From JAGOEF01 sp964511665 (GTDB lineage: Bacteria; Bacteroidota; Bacteroidia; Bacteroidales; ML635J-15), in assembly GCA_964511665.1 (NCBI GenBank), contig CAZEHA010000012.1:1-64000 (forward strand): a stretch of 64,000 nucleotides of DNA. Reading direction: 5' to 3'. Within the stretch, counting starts at the first letter, position 1; the number at the start of each line of letters is the position of its first letter. Position numbers and translations under genes: made by a program. The notes beneath the pieces are model-generated. The model did no database searches and was not told where the DNA came from. It saw only the letters and a list, made by a program, of their open reading frames with translations. This document shows positions 16,995 to 26,485 of this stretch, piece after piece.

Positions 16995-17498
16995 ATGAAC
17001 CGAATCACTCTGATATTATTGAAGCACACAGCAACATTTACGCTTAGTTCACGATTGTTGTTTATACTCGCTATATTTCTCGCGTATCTTGCATTTTATC
17101 TCTATTCTGTGCAGGCAATTTGCATTGTGCTTTTTACGTATGTGTTCCTTGCGTTGTTTTTTGTCAGCAACAAAATTTTGTTTGCTCCCGAAAGAATTAC
17201 TCATCCAAGAAGAAGAAAAGCTCCGGCTACCCGTGTGGAAAAGACAACGGAAGTATTCTATATTGTTTTTACGGTTGTGCTAATAATGTTTATCCCATTT
17301 ACCATTCTCCTTCCATTTTTAGGTCTGATTCATGAAATCTATTCTATCATTATGGGTATTCCTGCATTTTTTGAAGTATTTCTTACTGTTCTTTTTGTTG
17401 TGCTTTTTTTTATCAACCCTTTCCTATTGCTTCTAACGATAGATATACTCTTGCTTAATAATAAGTTGGATAATATTTTTAAGGGCAATAATGAGTAA
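16995..17498 (+). CDS. four-pass membrane protein, paralogue of the 14720 gene
   Basis: 167 aa. About four hydrophobic helices, with a Lys/Arg-rich loop after KILFAPERI that matches the RILFNPVSI position of the protein at 14720. The family is not recognised. It is the last gene of the closely spaced run that begins with kinase 3. Confidence 0.73.
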   Translation: MNRITLILLKHTATFTLSSRLLFILAIFLAYLAFYLYSVQAICIVLFTYVFLALFFVSNKILFAPERITHPRRRKAPATRVEKTTEVFYIVFTVVLIMFIPFTILLPFLGLIHEIYSIIMGIPAFFEVFLTVLFVVLFFINPFLLLLTIDILLLNNKLDNIFKGNNE

Positions 17499-17769
17499 AT
17501 TGCGATATGAATGAACCCAATTAGTTTAAACAAATACATTCATTATAACGATTTCAGAATTATTTAGTATCTTCACAGCAATTCACCCGAAACTAACCCT
17601 TCGGTGAGGAAAGCAAAACATTTTATTGTTACAGCTATGCAAAAAGGCAAATTATATAGCATACAAAACAAATTGTTTCTCGTTTGGCTGCAATTAAAAG
17701 CGTGTTTGTTCACTCAAAAGTTTTTTCGAGAGAATTGTTTATTTTTTTCAGCATAATGAGTATGTAATC

Positions 17770-19758
17770 ATGAGAAAAATACTTTCGTCGACCCGAAGCT
17801 TACTCGTGTTTATTCTGATAGCCGCAATGCCGGTAAGCTATTTCTTGTTAGAAGAATTACTGATAACACTTATTGTAATTGCAACACTGCTATCACTGCT
17901 CATCGCTTTTGCAATACTTGTAAAAGTTTCGAAAAACAAAGAAAAAAAGAGACTTACCCGACCTTCGGCGGGGTACATGTCAACGAAAGCTAAAGTAATT
18001 GCCAAAACAGAATTCGAAAAAAACATATGCAGTGTAACATTCGCATTCGATTATCAGGGCAAAAACGTAGAAACCAAAGTAATAATTGAGGGGTGCAAAA
18101 AGCAAATCGACACTTATCTAAGAGAAGGGAATAATGCCAAAATATTTGTGAATCCCGCGGACCCGAACGATGTTATCATACCGCAATTAGCCTATAAACA
18201 ACGAAAGCAAAACGACGATGGATTGTTTTGGCGATTGTTCGAAGGTTTTTTTAAATACATAGTCCCGTTAGGAGTTGCAGCTTCCATAATTATTCCCCTG
18301 TACTTCACTTTTAAAGACAATTTTAAAGATAAGTTTAGCCGAGATGAAAAAGAACCTGACTTCAGATTTGAAAGTTTGTGTTACTTCAGGGGAAATACCG
18401 AAACCATCTGGGAGCTGTATTCCGATGAAACATCAAAATACAGACTTGTTGTAAAAAACCCATATTCCAAAATACCGATTGCAGAGATTACCCAGACCTA
18501 CGATAAGTTGCCATCAAACATGCATATCATGGCTCAGAAAGACAAAATATGGGTTGTGGCTGCCGAACGATTTAAAATGCCCGTAATCGATGCGTATAAT
18601 CCTTACTCATATCAGCGCGAAATATGCGATACGGTTTTTTTGAATATGTATCCCGAAATTCAAGGAGTGCCTACCGATTCGTATTACCCAAAAACACTGA
18701 ATTATTACGAAAACGGCAGAGCCTCTTCTGATTTAAAAAGCATTTATGATAAAAACATTATTTCGTTCGAAACATCCGAAGGCAAAGAATACTTCTATGT
18801 TTTTTCTACAAAGCGCCTGTTCAACAACGAAGAAGAATTATACTGGTACTTATGTCTCGACAGATATACAAGTCTGAATAGTTTTCATCGTCACTATTTG
18901 TTCTACGACAATAACAAAGACACATCGCATTTGTATAAATCAACCGGAGCAAGTGTCCTGTTCAATAAGTATCCTATCGATAAACACTGGGACGACCCAT
19001 ATTTTAATCCCTACCTCAGGGGCAATCTCACCCAAATGATTAATACTCCATTCAATAAAGCTTCAATTATATTTGAAAAAGGGAATGTGGTTTGCGTGAA
19101 GCATATAAATAGAAATAACACAGATGTGATTTCGGTTTTTGAGAACGAAAAATTGCTGGCGGATATCGATCTTTCGAAATGTGCAAACTACAAGTTGCTG
19201 AATGGAGCGAATGATGTTTTTACCTTGCAAAAACACGATACCCTGTTTTTTCGATCAAAACATTTGGGCGAAATACACTTTCATCTGTCAACAGGAAAAA
19301 CTCGATATAGTGCCGAAGAATTGTTACCCTTTCAGCCGCGTAAGCGTATGTTTCACCTGAAATATGACGCATCGCACGAAAACAATGAATTGTATGTGTT
19401 TAACATGAATCTTACATCTGATAATGCCAATCGTATTGATGTTGCACAGAGGTTGAAAAATGCTCAGATTGTTTATCAGAATGATGATATAGCATTGCTG
19501 GCATTTCAGACTTCGAAAAAAGATGTATTCGAGTATAATTTTGTATGCGTCCATTACAATGGTAAAACGCTCTACAATCTTACCGGCGACGATATAGCCC
19601 GTGTAAAGTCGGTGCTTATCAGCCCCGAGAGTTATCTGCAGAATCATCTCACCATCAACCTAGCAGGCAATTATCTGGTAATGGTTTTCGACGATTGGGG
19701 GGTGATTTGTTTCCATGCAATCTCAGGGAAAAAACTGTGGTTTTCGGGTGTAGATTGA
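17770..19758 (+). CDS. membrane protein with DUF3592-like domain and large unknown C-terminal domain
   Basis: 662 aa. Two N-terminal transmembrane helices (about 10-27 and 30-52), a beta-rich domain at about 72-145 resembling DUF3592 (it ends with the VNPADPNDVIIP pattern), a third helix near 163-187, and about 470 residues without a recognised motif. The C-terminal part has repeated short beta-like stretches with WVV/LAF patterns, which could be a beta-propeller; this is a guess from composition. A 271-bp gap separates it from the signalling operon, so it is probably a separate unit. The next gene has a related membrane-plus-beta layout. Confidence 0.68.
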   Translation: MRKILSSTRSLLVFILIAAMPVSYFLLEELLITLIVIATLLSLLIAFAILVKVSKNKEKKRLTRPSAGYMSTKAKVIAKTEFEKNICSVTFAFDYQGKNVETKVIIEGCKKQIDTYLREGNNAKIFVNPADPNDVIIPQLAYKQRKQNDDGLFWRLFEGFFKYIVPLGVAASIIIPLYFTFKDNFKDKFSRDEKEPDFRFESLCYFRGNTETIWELYSDETSKYRLVVKNPYSKIPIAEITQTYDKLPSNMHIMAQKDKIWVVAAERFKMPVIDAYNPYSYQREICDTVFLNMYPEIQGVPTDSYYPKTLNYYENGRASSDLKSIYDKNIISFETSEGKEYFYVFSTKRLFNNEEELYWYLCLDRYTSLNSFHRHYLFYDNNKDTSHLYKSTGASVLFNKYPIDKHWDDPYFNPYLRGNLTQMINTPFNKASIIFEKGNVVCVKHINRNNTDVISVFENEKLLADIDLSKCANYKLLNGANDVFTLQKHDTLFFRSKHLGEIHFHLSTGKTRYSAEELLPFQPRKRMFHLKYDASHENNELYVFNMNLTSDNANRIDVAQRLKNAQIVYQNDDIALLAFQTSKKDVFEYNFVCVHYNGKTLYNLTGDDIARVKSVLISPESYLQNHLTINLAGNYLVMVFDDWGVICFHAISGKKLWFSGVD

Positions 19759-19805
19759 AATGTAAAAGCTGTTTAATGCGATTAAATTAAAACTGAAATA
19801 TATTG

Positions 19806-20246
19806 ATGAGCCGATTTACATCCAATACTATTAATTTGTTTGTGGCATTTTTAATGGCGGTGTTTATTGCGTTACCCGGTTTCATAATGGGATTAAGTTT
19901 ACTTATGGTACTACTATATGCGGTTTTTTGTCATTTGCAAATAGCGGTCGGGTTACTGCATCCGCCCGACGATAAAATGCAAAAGATGAGTAAATTGAAT
20001 GGCAATCATATGGTTCATTCCGGCACAATAAGGGCAATAAAATCTATTGCCTCGCCACGTAAAGGTTATTGTTACTCTATTATTCAAATTCTTGTGCAAA
20101 CCGAAGGTGGATACCGGATTCTTATTGTTCGCTACCACACTTACGGGAATTCTTCGTTGAAACACCTGCAAAGGGGAGACTCTGTAGAATTTTTATACTG
20201 TGAAAACAAGCCCGATTCAATAGTAATTGTCAAGAAATATGTGTAA
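19806..20246 (+). CDS. small membrane protein with a DUF3592-like soluble domain
   Basis: 146 aa from the ATG at 19806. One or two N-terminal transmembrane helices (about residues 9-48) precede a soluble beta-rich domain of about 85 residues. Its pattern of a repeated variable segment followed by a C-terminal KPDSIVIV strand resembles the small domain of the preceding protein. Function unknown; the two neighbours may form a pair. Confidence 0.62.
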   Translation: MSRFTSNTINLFVAFLMAVFIALPGFIMGLSLLMVLLYAVFCHLQIAVGLLHPPDDKMQKMSKLNGNHMVHSGTIRAIKSIASPRKGYCYSIIQILVQTEGGYRILIVRYHTYGNSSLKHLQRGDSVEFLYCENKPDSIVIVKKYV

Positions 20247-20277
20247 CATTGCTGTATATTTATGTTAACAATATTAT

Positions 20278-21507
20278 ATGCTTAAACAGAAAATAACCAT
20301 CGTTTTATTCGTTTCATTGCTTTGTGCCGCTGCTGCAATAGCGCAAGAGCCAATCGACAAAGCTGTATTTAAACAGCATAATAGCGGTTTTTACGAAAAC
20401 GTAATTATTAAGGATGTCTATCCCGATGTGGTTTTCGATACCTTTCCTGTGGTTTTTCGGATGGATTTCACAGGGAAAAGTTATCCAACCGACATCAGTA
20501 AATATTCCCTTTTCTGGCACAGCCTTCCCAAATCGCAGGGCAACACCGGAACCTGCTGGTGCTTTGCCGTTACTTCCTTTATCGAATCGGAAGTGTATCG
20601 CCGCTATAATTTTAAAACCGATATCTCAGAGATGTACACTGTGTATTGCGAATATGTCGACAGGGCAAACGATTATGTAAATACCCGGGGTGAAACGTAT
20701 TTTGCACAGGGAAGCGAAGCCAATGCCATAAAAAGGCTGTGGCCCAAATACGGCATAGTGCCCGAATCGGTATATTCGGGTTTAAGGCGGGGGGCTACCT
20801 ATCACTCTCACGACCAGATGGAAACCGAAATGATGAAATATCTGGAATCGTTGAAAGATTCAGGAAATTGGGATTTGGCTGAAGCCGAAACGAATATTCG
20901 CAATATATTGAACAAACACATGGGCACACCTCCCGAAAAGTTTGTGTTCGATGGGGTAGAATACACACCCAAAACATGGATGAGCGATTATTTGAAGATT
21001 GACACTAACGATTATTTCAGTTTTATGTCGACCATGGAGTTTTCTTACAACGAAAAACACGAATTGATAGAACCCGACAACTGGTGGCATAGCAACGACT
21101 ACTACAATGTGGCTCTGTCTGATTTCATGCTTCTTATTAACGATGCCATTACCCATGGATATACTGTGTGCTTGTGTGGCGATGTTTCGGAACCCGGCTA
21201 TTGTGCGCTAACCGAGGTGGCAGTTATTCCCGATTTCGATATACCTGCTGCTTACATCAACGAAGCAGCGCGCCAAAAACGCCTGTCAGATGAGTCAACC
21301 ACCGACGATCATTGCATTCAGATTGTGGGCTATCAAATTGTTGATGACACATACTGGTATTTGATTAAAGATTCAGGAAGCGGTGGTTTCGACGGCCCAA
21401 ACAAAGGCTATCGATTCTATCACCAAGACTATGTGAAACTGAAAATGATGAACATATTGATACATAAAGATGCCGGTAGGAGGGTGCTCGATAATATTAT
21501 AAAATAG
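20278..21507 (+). CDS. secreted C1-family (papain/bleomycin-hydrolase-like) cysteine peptidase
   Basis: 409 aa with a signal peptide (about residues 1-22, AIAQ cleavage region). The oxyanion Gln and catalytic Cys are Q87 and C93 in SQGNTGTCWCFA; the catalytic His is H345 in DDHCIQIVGY. At the place of the usual Asn there is D365 (IKDSGSGG instead of KNSWG). The long insertion between Cys and His fits the bleomycin-hydrolase (C1B) branch better than classical papain. No C-terminal sorting domain is present, so it is probably periplasmic. A candidate promoter upstream is weak. Confidence 0.83.
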   Translation: MLKQKITIVLFVSLLCAAAAIAQEPIDKAVFKQHNSGFYENVIIKDVYPDVVFDTFPVVFRMDFTGKSYPTDISKYSLFWHSLPKSQGNTGTCWCFAVTSFIESEVYRRYNFKTDISEMYTVYCEYVDRANDYVNTRGETYFAQGSEANAIKRLWPKYGIVPESVYSGLRRGATYHSHDQMETEMMKYLESLKDSGNWDLAEAETNIRNILNKHMGTPPEKFVFDGVEYTPKTWMSDYLKIDTNDYFSFMSTMEFSYNEKHELIEPDNWWHSNDYYNVALSDFMLLINDAITHGYTVCLCGDVSEPGYCALTEVAVIPDFDIPAAYINEAARQKRLSDESTTDDHCIQIVGYQIVDDTYWYLIKDSGSGGFDGPNKGYRFYHQDYVKLKMMNILIHKDAGRRVLDNIIK

Positions 21508-21556
21508 CTACACACATCTTTTTATTGTACTCCCGTGTAAAATAACTACCTGATAG

Positions 21557-21588
21557 TTTGGAATTTGTTTTAAATATTTTTACTTTTG
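21557..21588 (+). promoter_or_regulatory. Bacteroidota promoter (TTTG-N20-TACTTTTG)
   Basis: The -33 TTTG at 21557-21560 and -7 TACTTTTG at 21581-21588 are separated by 20 nt, the normal spacing. It lies about 97 nt before the small lipoprotein gene and gives it a leader of roughly 90 nt. Confidence 0.65.
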
Positions 21589-21684
21589 TAGTAACTAATT
21601 GACCGTGTTTGCTAGTCGTGTTAAAATTTGAATAGTAATTAATAGATATTCGATATTTTATTTTGTAAAACAAAAAATGCTGCT

Positions 21685-21915
21685 ATGAAAAAAACAAGTC
21701 TTAAATTTATCTCCGAAAACTCTCGCAAACTCCTGTTTGCGCTTATGCTTACTGGATTCAGTATCGGTTTTGTTGCATGCGACGACTACTTGTTCGATGA
21801 CGACGACGACGATGATGAATATGTGATAAAATACGGAACCAACCAGCAGGATGCCGAAGAAATCGATATGCAGGCCATTCCTGCCGAGGAGCAAAAAGAC
21901 AATAATGAGGAATAG
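21685..21915 (+). CDS. small lipoprotein with poly-Asp segment
   Basis: 76 aa. A Lys-rich start and hydrophobic helix end in the lipobox region FVAC, which puts the acylated Cys at residue 32. The mature peptide begins CDDYLF and continues with seven Asp. In Bacteroidota, acidic residues just after the lipid-anchored Cys act as a surface-export signal, so surface exposure is plausible. The rest is acidic and probably disordered. Function unknown; metal binding by the Asp run is only a guess. Confidence 0.68.
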   Translation: MKKTSLKFISENSRKLLFALMLTGFSIGFVACDDYLFDDDDDDDEYVIKYGTNQQDAEEIDMQAIPAEEQKDNNEE

Positions 21916-21932
21916 GATGCAATAGTATGCTG

Positions 21933-21962
21933 TTGCCCTGAACCGTTTTTGTGTTATCTTTG
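21933..21962 (+). promoter_or_regulatory. Bacteroidota promoter (TTG-N19-TATCTTTG)
   Basis: TTG at 21933-21935 and a perfect -7 box TATCTTTG at 21955-21962 are 19 nt apart. The predicted start lies near 21969, 27-36 nt before the CHAT gene start codons. Confidence 0.7.
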
Positions 21963-21995
21963 TAAATAAAGAATGGGCAGTTGTTGCTGCCTGAT

Positions 21996-24900
21996 ATGTT
22001 ACATATGCGTTATGGCAGAACCATACAACTCGCTTTTGCCGCACTGTTAATTGCAATCAGCCTTTCATCAAGTGCCCAGCAGTGGCGTGTGTCGTACCAA
22101 TATTATGCCGATAAGTTCAATCGACAAGAGTACAATAAAGCACTTGAGTTTATTCAGGAGGCCATGCTTGCTTATGAGTCAGAATTTGGAAACAACGACA
22201 CTGTGTTTGCCGGAATGCTCTCAGAGGCTGCCCATTTGCATTTTTTACTGAAAAATTACAACAACGCACTAAAGCTATTCGGCAAATCTGATAAAATTAT
22301 TCTAAAACAAGTCGGTAAATCATATCAGTATATTGTCAATTGCATGGGCATTGCCACAGTGAATCGGGCACTAAAAAAATACCGACAGGCCGAGAGTAAA
22401 CTAACAGAAGCAAGAGAATTAACCGAAAAGGCATTTGGAGTAAATCAGGTATATGCTGATATATGCCGCAATTTGGCCGAATTGTATGTTGAAATGCGAA
22501 GCTTTGATTCCGACAAGGAATGGGAGCAATGCCGCAATGTGTATAAAACGGTTTTTGGCGCCGAAAGTGCCGAATATTGCGATGTATTATCCGATTTGTC
22601 TGATTACTATCGGCGACGGCGTAAATATACCGAAGCCGAAAGCAGTCTGAAAGAATGCCTTGCAATCAGACAATCGTTGGGCTCATGGCAGATAATTAAC
22701 TATGCATCAGATGCCGAAAAATTGTCGAAATTATATGTATTTCTGGGGCGTTTCGATGAGGCTGAAAGCTTGCAACTCGAAACCAACGCAATCGCTCTTG
22801 AACTACTCGGGAATAGCGACGACCGCTATGTTGAAGGCATCCGAAATCTGGCAGCACTCTATCGCAGGGCCGGGCATTATGTAAAAGCCGAACCCCACTA
22901 TCGCAATGTGTTGAAACACACCGAGGCTCAATACGGCAACAGCCACGCAAACTATGCCGAAGCATGCAGCGATCTGGGTATGCTGTATCTCGAAATGGGA
23001 AACTATAGGGCAGCCGAACCCTTATTGGTACAGGCAAAAGATTTGTATCAACTGCTTGTGGGTACCGAACACATCAACTATGCAAAAAGTGTTCACAATC
23101 TGGCATCATACTATATCGAAATTGGGAATTATACTACAGCGACACCTTTGCTCGAAGAAAGCTTGAATATAAAACTAAAAACCGATGGAGCCCAATCGGC
23201 TACCTATGCCAACACTTGTAACAATCTGGCATATTTGTATTTTAAAACCGGAAAAAATTCGGCCGCCGAAAAACTGTATAAAACAGCTCTGAGTATCAAC
23301 GAGAAACGCTTCGGTAAATTTCACCTCAACTACATTAAGGCATGCAATAATCTGGCAGTGCTATATATGGAGTCGGGTAATTTGCGTAAGGCCGAAAAAT
23401 TGTTGATCGACATTAAACAAATTGCATTAACTAAAATTGGTGATACCCATCCGTATTATTCCGAAATTTGCAATAATCTGGCTAAGCTATATCATAAGAT
23501 GGACAAGACTGCTATGGCCAAAACTGTTTTCATCGAGAGTATGAATGCCTTGGCTCTAAGCTTTAACAGCAATATGGGTCTGCTTACCGAACAAGAGAAA
23601 GAAGATTTCTTTGTTAAGGTGGTTGATAGAAAAATGCACGATTTCAACCGATTTGTTATGGTCGAAAAAGCTGTGTACCCCGAACTTACAGCTACGGTAT
23701 ATAACAATTCGTTGAAAACCAAAGGCATGTTGCTGAAATCGGCTACGGCACTGCGAAATGCCATTATCACCTCGGGCGACTCGGTGTTGGTAAATCAATA
23801 CGACAAATTGATGAAACTGCGAAAACAAATTGCCGATGTATATGCAACTCCCATCTATGAACGCAGCAACAAAATCAAAAATTTAGAAGATGAGGCCAAT
23901 AGTATAGAAAAGCAATTGATTGCTTCTTCAGATGTATTTGCTTTGGCTGCTCGCCAGAGCACACTGCAATGGACAGATGTTCAGGCATCTCTTAAACAGG
24001 GAGAAGCTGCAATAGAATTTGTTGATATAAAAGCCGGCGACGATTCGGTGTATTATGTGGCTATGCTTATAACGGGGCAAAGTCAATATCCCGAAATGTT
24101 TTATTTGTTCGAGGAGCGCGAACTCAAAAACCTGTTTGGCAGGTTTCTGATGAATAATCAACGTTATATCTATTCGTTGTATGGTAGCCGCCAAGAACCT
24201 GCCACTGCGCTTTACAATCTTATCTGGGCACCTTTGCAAGATGAGTTGAATGACTGCCATACGGTGTTTATATCCCCCTCAGGCTTGCTGCATAAAATCA
24301 GTTTTTCGGCCTTGTGCATTTCCGAAAACCGATATTTATGCGACCAATACCGCATTCTGCCACGTATGTCAACTTCTGCAATTGTGAATTGCGATACTGC
24401 TGAAATAACCGATATATCGGTGTTTGTATTGGGTGGCATACAGTATAACAGCGACACTACTCAAAGCACTGTGTGGCCATATTTGCCCGGAACCCTGGCC
24501 GAAGCCGATACATTATCGAGTCTGCTTCTTGGTGGTAGAATTCAACATGCTGTCAACAAAAAGAGCCGGGCCAGCGAAGATCGTTTTAAGGAGGATGTAG
24601 CACACTATAACGTGTTGCATATAAGTACTCATGGCTTTTTCTATCCCGATCCGAAAGAACTCATGTTGAGCAAGATGAAGACCTCGGTTGAAACTGAAGC
24701 TGAGACCCGTGCTTCGGCCAATGGCGATTGGGGTTTTGGTATGTATGCGTTTGCTACGAACCGTCAACCTATGATGCGTTCGGGACTGGTGTTGGCCGGG
24801 GCCAACGATGTGTGGAACCGCGATGCTTCTCCGCCACTCAATGCCGAAGATGGTGTACTTACGGCCCTCGAAGTGTCGCAATTGAACCTGCTCGACGTGA

Positions 24901-25178
24901 GATTGGCAGTGATGTCGGCCTGCGAAACCGGTCTGGGCGATATCAGAGGCAGCGAAGGCGTATATGGCCTGCAACGGGCATTCAGAATGGCCGGCGTCGA
25001 TTGCATTATCATGAGTTTGTGGAAAGTGGCCGATAACGAAACCAAAGAATTCATGACAGTATTCTACAATAAATTACTCGAAACCCGCAATGTGCGTCAA
25101 GCCTTCTACGATACTCAAAGCCAAATGCGGCAGAAATACGACCCCTACTTCTGGGGAGCTTTTGTGTTGTTGGAATAA
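21996..25178 (+). CDS. secreted TPR-CHAT caspase-like protease
   Basis: 1060 aa from the ATG at 21996; the ATG at 22005 is equally possible and gives a cleaner signal peptide ending SSAQ. About residues 35-540 are repeated TPR units of the long 42-residue type (with NLAxLY and AExLY patterns). The C-terminal part, about 700-1060, is a CHAT domain with the catalytic pair H879 (ISTHGFF) and C976 (SACETGLGD), followed by the conserved GVYGLQRAFRMAG segment. CHAT domains are caspase-like peptidases. Both catalytic residues are present. It has its own promoter. A signal peptide means it acts in the periplasm or beyond, which distinguishes it from cytosolic CHAT proteases of immune systems. Confidence 0.9.
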   Translation: MLHMRYGRTIQLAFAALLIAISLSSSAQQWRVSYQYYADKFNRQEYNKALEFIQEAMLAYESEFGNNDTVFAGMLSEAAHLHFLLKNYNNALKLFGKSDKIILKQVGKSYQYIVNCMGIATVNRALKKYRQAESKLTEARELTEKAFGVNQVYADICRNLAELYVEMRSFDSDKEWEQCRNVYKTVFGAESAEYCDVLSDLSDYYRRRRKYTEAESSLKECLAIRQSLGSWQIINYASDAEKLSKLYVFLGRFDEAESLQLETNAIALELLGNSDDRYVEGIRNLAALYRRAGHYVKAEPHYRNVLKHTEAQYGNSHANYAEACSDLGMLYLEMGNYRAAEPLLVQAKDLYQLLVGTEHINYAKSVHNLASYYIEIGNYTTATPLLEESLNIKLKTDGAQSATYANTCNNLAYLYFKTGKNSAAEKLYKTALSINEKRFGKFHLNYIKACNNLAVLYMESGNLRKAEKLLIDIKQIALTKIGDTHPYYSEICNNLAKLYHKMDKTAMAKTVFIESMNALALSFNSNMGLLTEQEKEDFFVKVVDRKMHDFNRFVMVEKAVYPELTATVYNNSLKTKGMLLKSATALRNAIITSGDSVLVNQYDKLMKLRKQIADVYATPIYERSNKIKNLEDEANSIEKQLIASSDVFALAARQSTLQWTDVQASLKQGEAAIEFVDIKAGDDSVYYVAMLITGQSQYPEMFYLFEERELKNLFGRFLMNNQRYIYSLYGSRQEPATALYNLIWAPLQDELNDCHTVFISPSGLLHKISFSALCISENRYLCDQYRILPRMSTSAIVNCDTAEITDISVFVLGGIQYNSDTTQSTVWPYLPGTLAEADTLSSLLLGGRIQHAVNKKSRASEDRFKEDVAHYNVLHISTHGFFYPDPKELMLSKMKTSVETEAETRASANGDWGFGMYAFATNRQPMMRSGLVLAGANDVWNRDASPPLNAEDGVLTALEVSQLNLLDVRLAVMSACETGLGDIRGSEGVYGLQRAFRMAGVDCIIMSLWKVADNETKEFMTVFYNKLLETRNVRQAFYDTQSQMRQKYDPYFWGAFVLLE

Positions 25179-25264
25179 ATGCAGAGGTGCTGAAAATATT
25201 TTCACTCCGAAATCGATAGGTTATTAGTTTTTACCAGTGTTTGGCACTAAGCCATCAACTGTAC

Positions 25265-26329
25265 TTATTTTGAGTCGTTCCCCAGCTTATCGATGAGTTT
25301 GTATTTGGTCTGCCTCATTTTCCATCGTTCACGCGCAAACTGCTGCATATCGGTAATGGTATCTTTCTCGTCGACAATTTCGAGCCCAAGCAGGGTTTCG
25401 ATAATATCCTCCATGGTAACAATGCCATCGAGCCCGCCGTATTCATCAACAACCATGGCAATATGTTCCTTTTTTTCGAGTAGTTTTTCCCACAACGAAA
25501 ACAATACCATCGATTCGGGAACAATAACAATATCGCGTTTAATGTCACTCAGAAACAGATGGTGCCGGTCTTCGGCCAGATTTTCAAAAACCGTTTGTCT
25601 GAAAACATAACCGGTTATATTGTCTTCGTTGTCAGAGAAAACTGGTATCCGCGAAAACTTCAAAAAATCTTTATTAGTTAAAAAACTGCTTAATGTCATT
25701 TTTTCATCCGCTATGGCCATCACTACACGTGGAGTCATTATTTCGGTTACTTTCAGGTTTTTGAGCCGAAGTATGTTTTGAATAATCTTGTTTTCGTTTT
25801 CCGAGAACAATCCTTCGTTGGTACCAATGCTGGCCAGTGCGGCAATCTCTTCCCTGCTGGTGCTGTGGTCTTGTGAATTTCCCGAAAACAGTTTGGTTAC
25901 AATTCCCGATAGCAATACCAACGGATAGGTGACAATTATCATCGCTTGAATTGTATAGTATGAGAATCTTGATAGTTTACGCCAGTATCTGGTTCCAATA
26001 GTTTTGGGAATAATTTCGGTAAAAATAAGAATCATAAGAGTAAGTATGGCCGACACAATACCAAAATACGCATCTCCGAAAACCTTTACAGCCTGAGCTC
26101 CAACACCTGCCGCTCCCAGTGTGTGCGCAACGGTATTCATCGACAATATCGCCGAAAGTGGCCTGTCGATTCTATTTTTTAAATCGATAAAAGATTTTGC
26201 CCAGCCATGTCCATTTTCCTTCTTAACAATAAGAAACGACTGGGGGGTAGATAGCAGTACCGACTCCATTATGGAACATAAAAAAGAAAAGAACAAAGCA
26301 ATAAACAGGTATAGAAGTAAAAGGTACAT
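25265..26329 (-). CDS. CNNM/CorC-type membrane protein with CBS domains
   Basis: 354 aa. The N-terminal DUF21 (CNNM) membrane domain covers about residues 1-150 with three to four helices, including the ESVLLSTPQS start and the EIIPKTIG motif. A pair of CBS domains lies at about 190-320 (EIMTPRVVM and VDEYGGLDGIVTMEDIIE). The family is linked to magnesium/cobalt transport and is often labelled hemolysin-like. The CorC_HlyC C-terminal domain found in longer members seems absent. It is divergent from queE. Confidence 0.88.
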   Translation of the reverse strand: MYLLLLYLFIALFFSFLCSIMESVLLSTPQSFLIVKKENGHGWAKSFIDLKNRIDRPLSAILSMNTVAHTLGAAGVGAQAVKVFGDAYFGIVSAILTLMILIFTEIIPKTIGTRYWRKLSRFSYYTIQAMIIVTYPLVLLSGIVTKLFSGNSQDHSTSREEIAALASIGTNEGLFSENENKIIQNILRLKNLKVTEIMTPRVVMAIADEKMTLSSFLTNKDFLKFSRIPVFSDNEDNITGYVFRQTVFENLAEDRHHLFLSDIKRDIVIVPESMVLFSLWEKLLEKKEHIAMVVDEYGGLDGIVTMEDIIETLLGLEIVDEKDTITDMQQFARERWKMRQTKYKLIDKLGNDSK

Positions 26330-26349
26330 AGTGTTGTAAAAATTTATTG

Positions 26350-26357
26350 CAAAGATA
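26350..26357 (-). promoter_or_regulatory. candidate -7 box for the CNNM/CBS gene
   Basis: On the minus strand this reads TATCTTTG, a perfect -7 match, 20 nt before the start codon. The -33 element is not clear. Confidence 0.45.
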
Positions 26358-26485
26358 TATTATTCCTAACAACACAGCTTGTCTTAAACGTGCATTTTAG
26401 AACAATGAAGTTTCCAAGTGAATTTTTAAAACCAGATTTCTCTATTCTGAAAAAAATGCTACTTTTATTGCCTTAATGATTTGTG

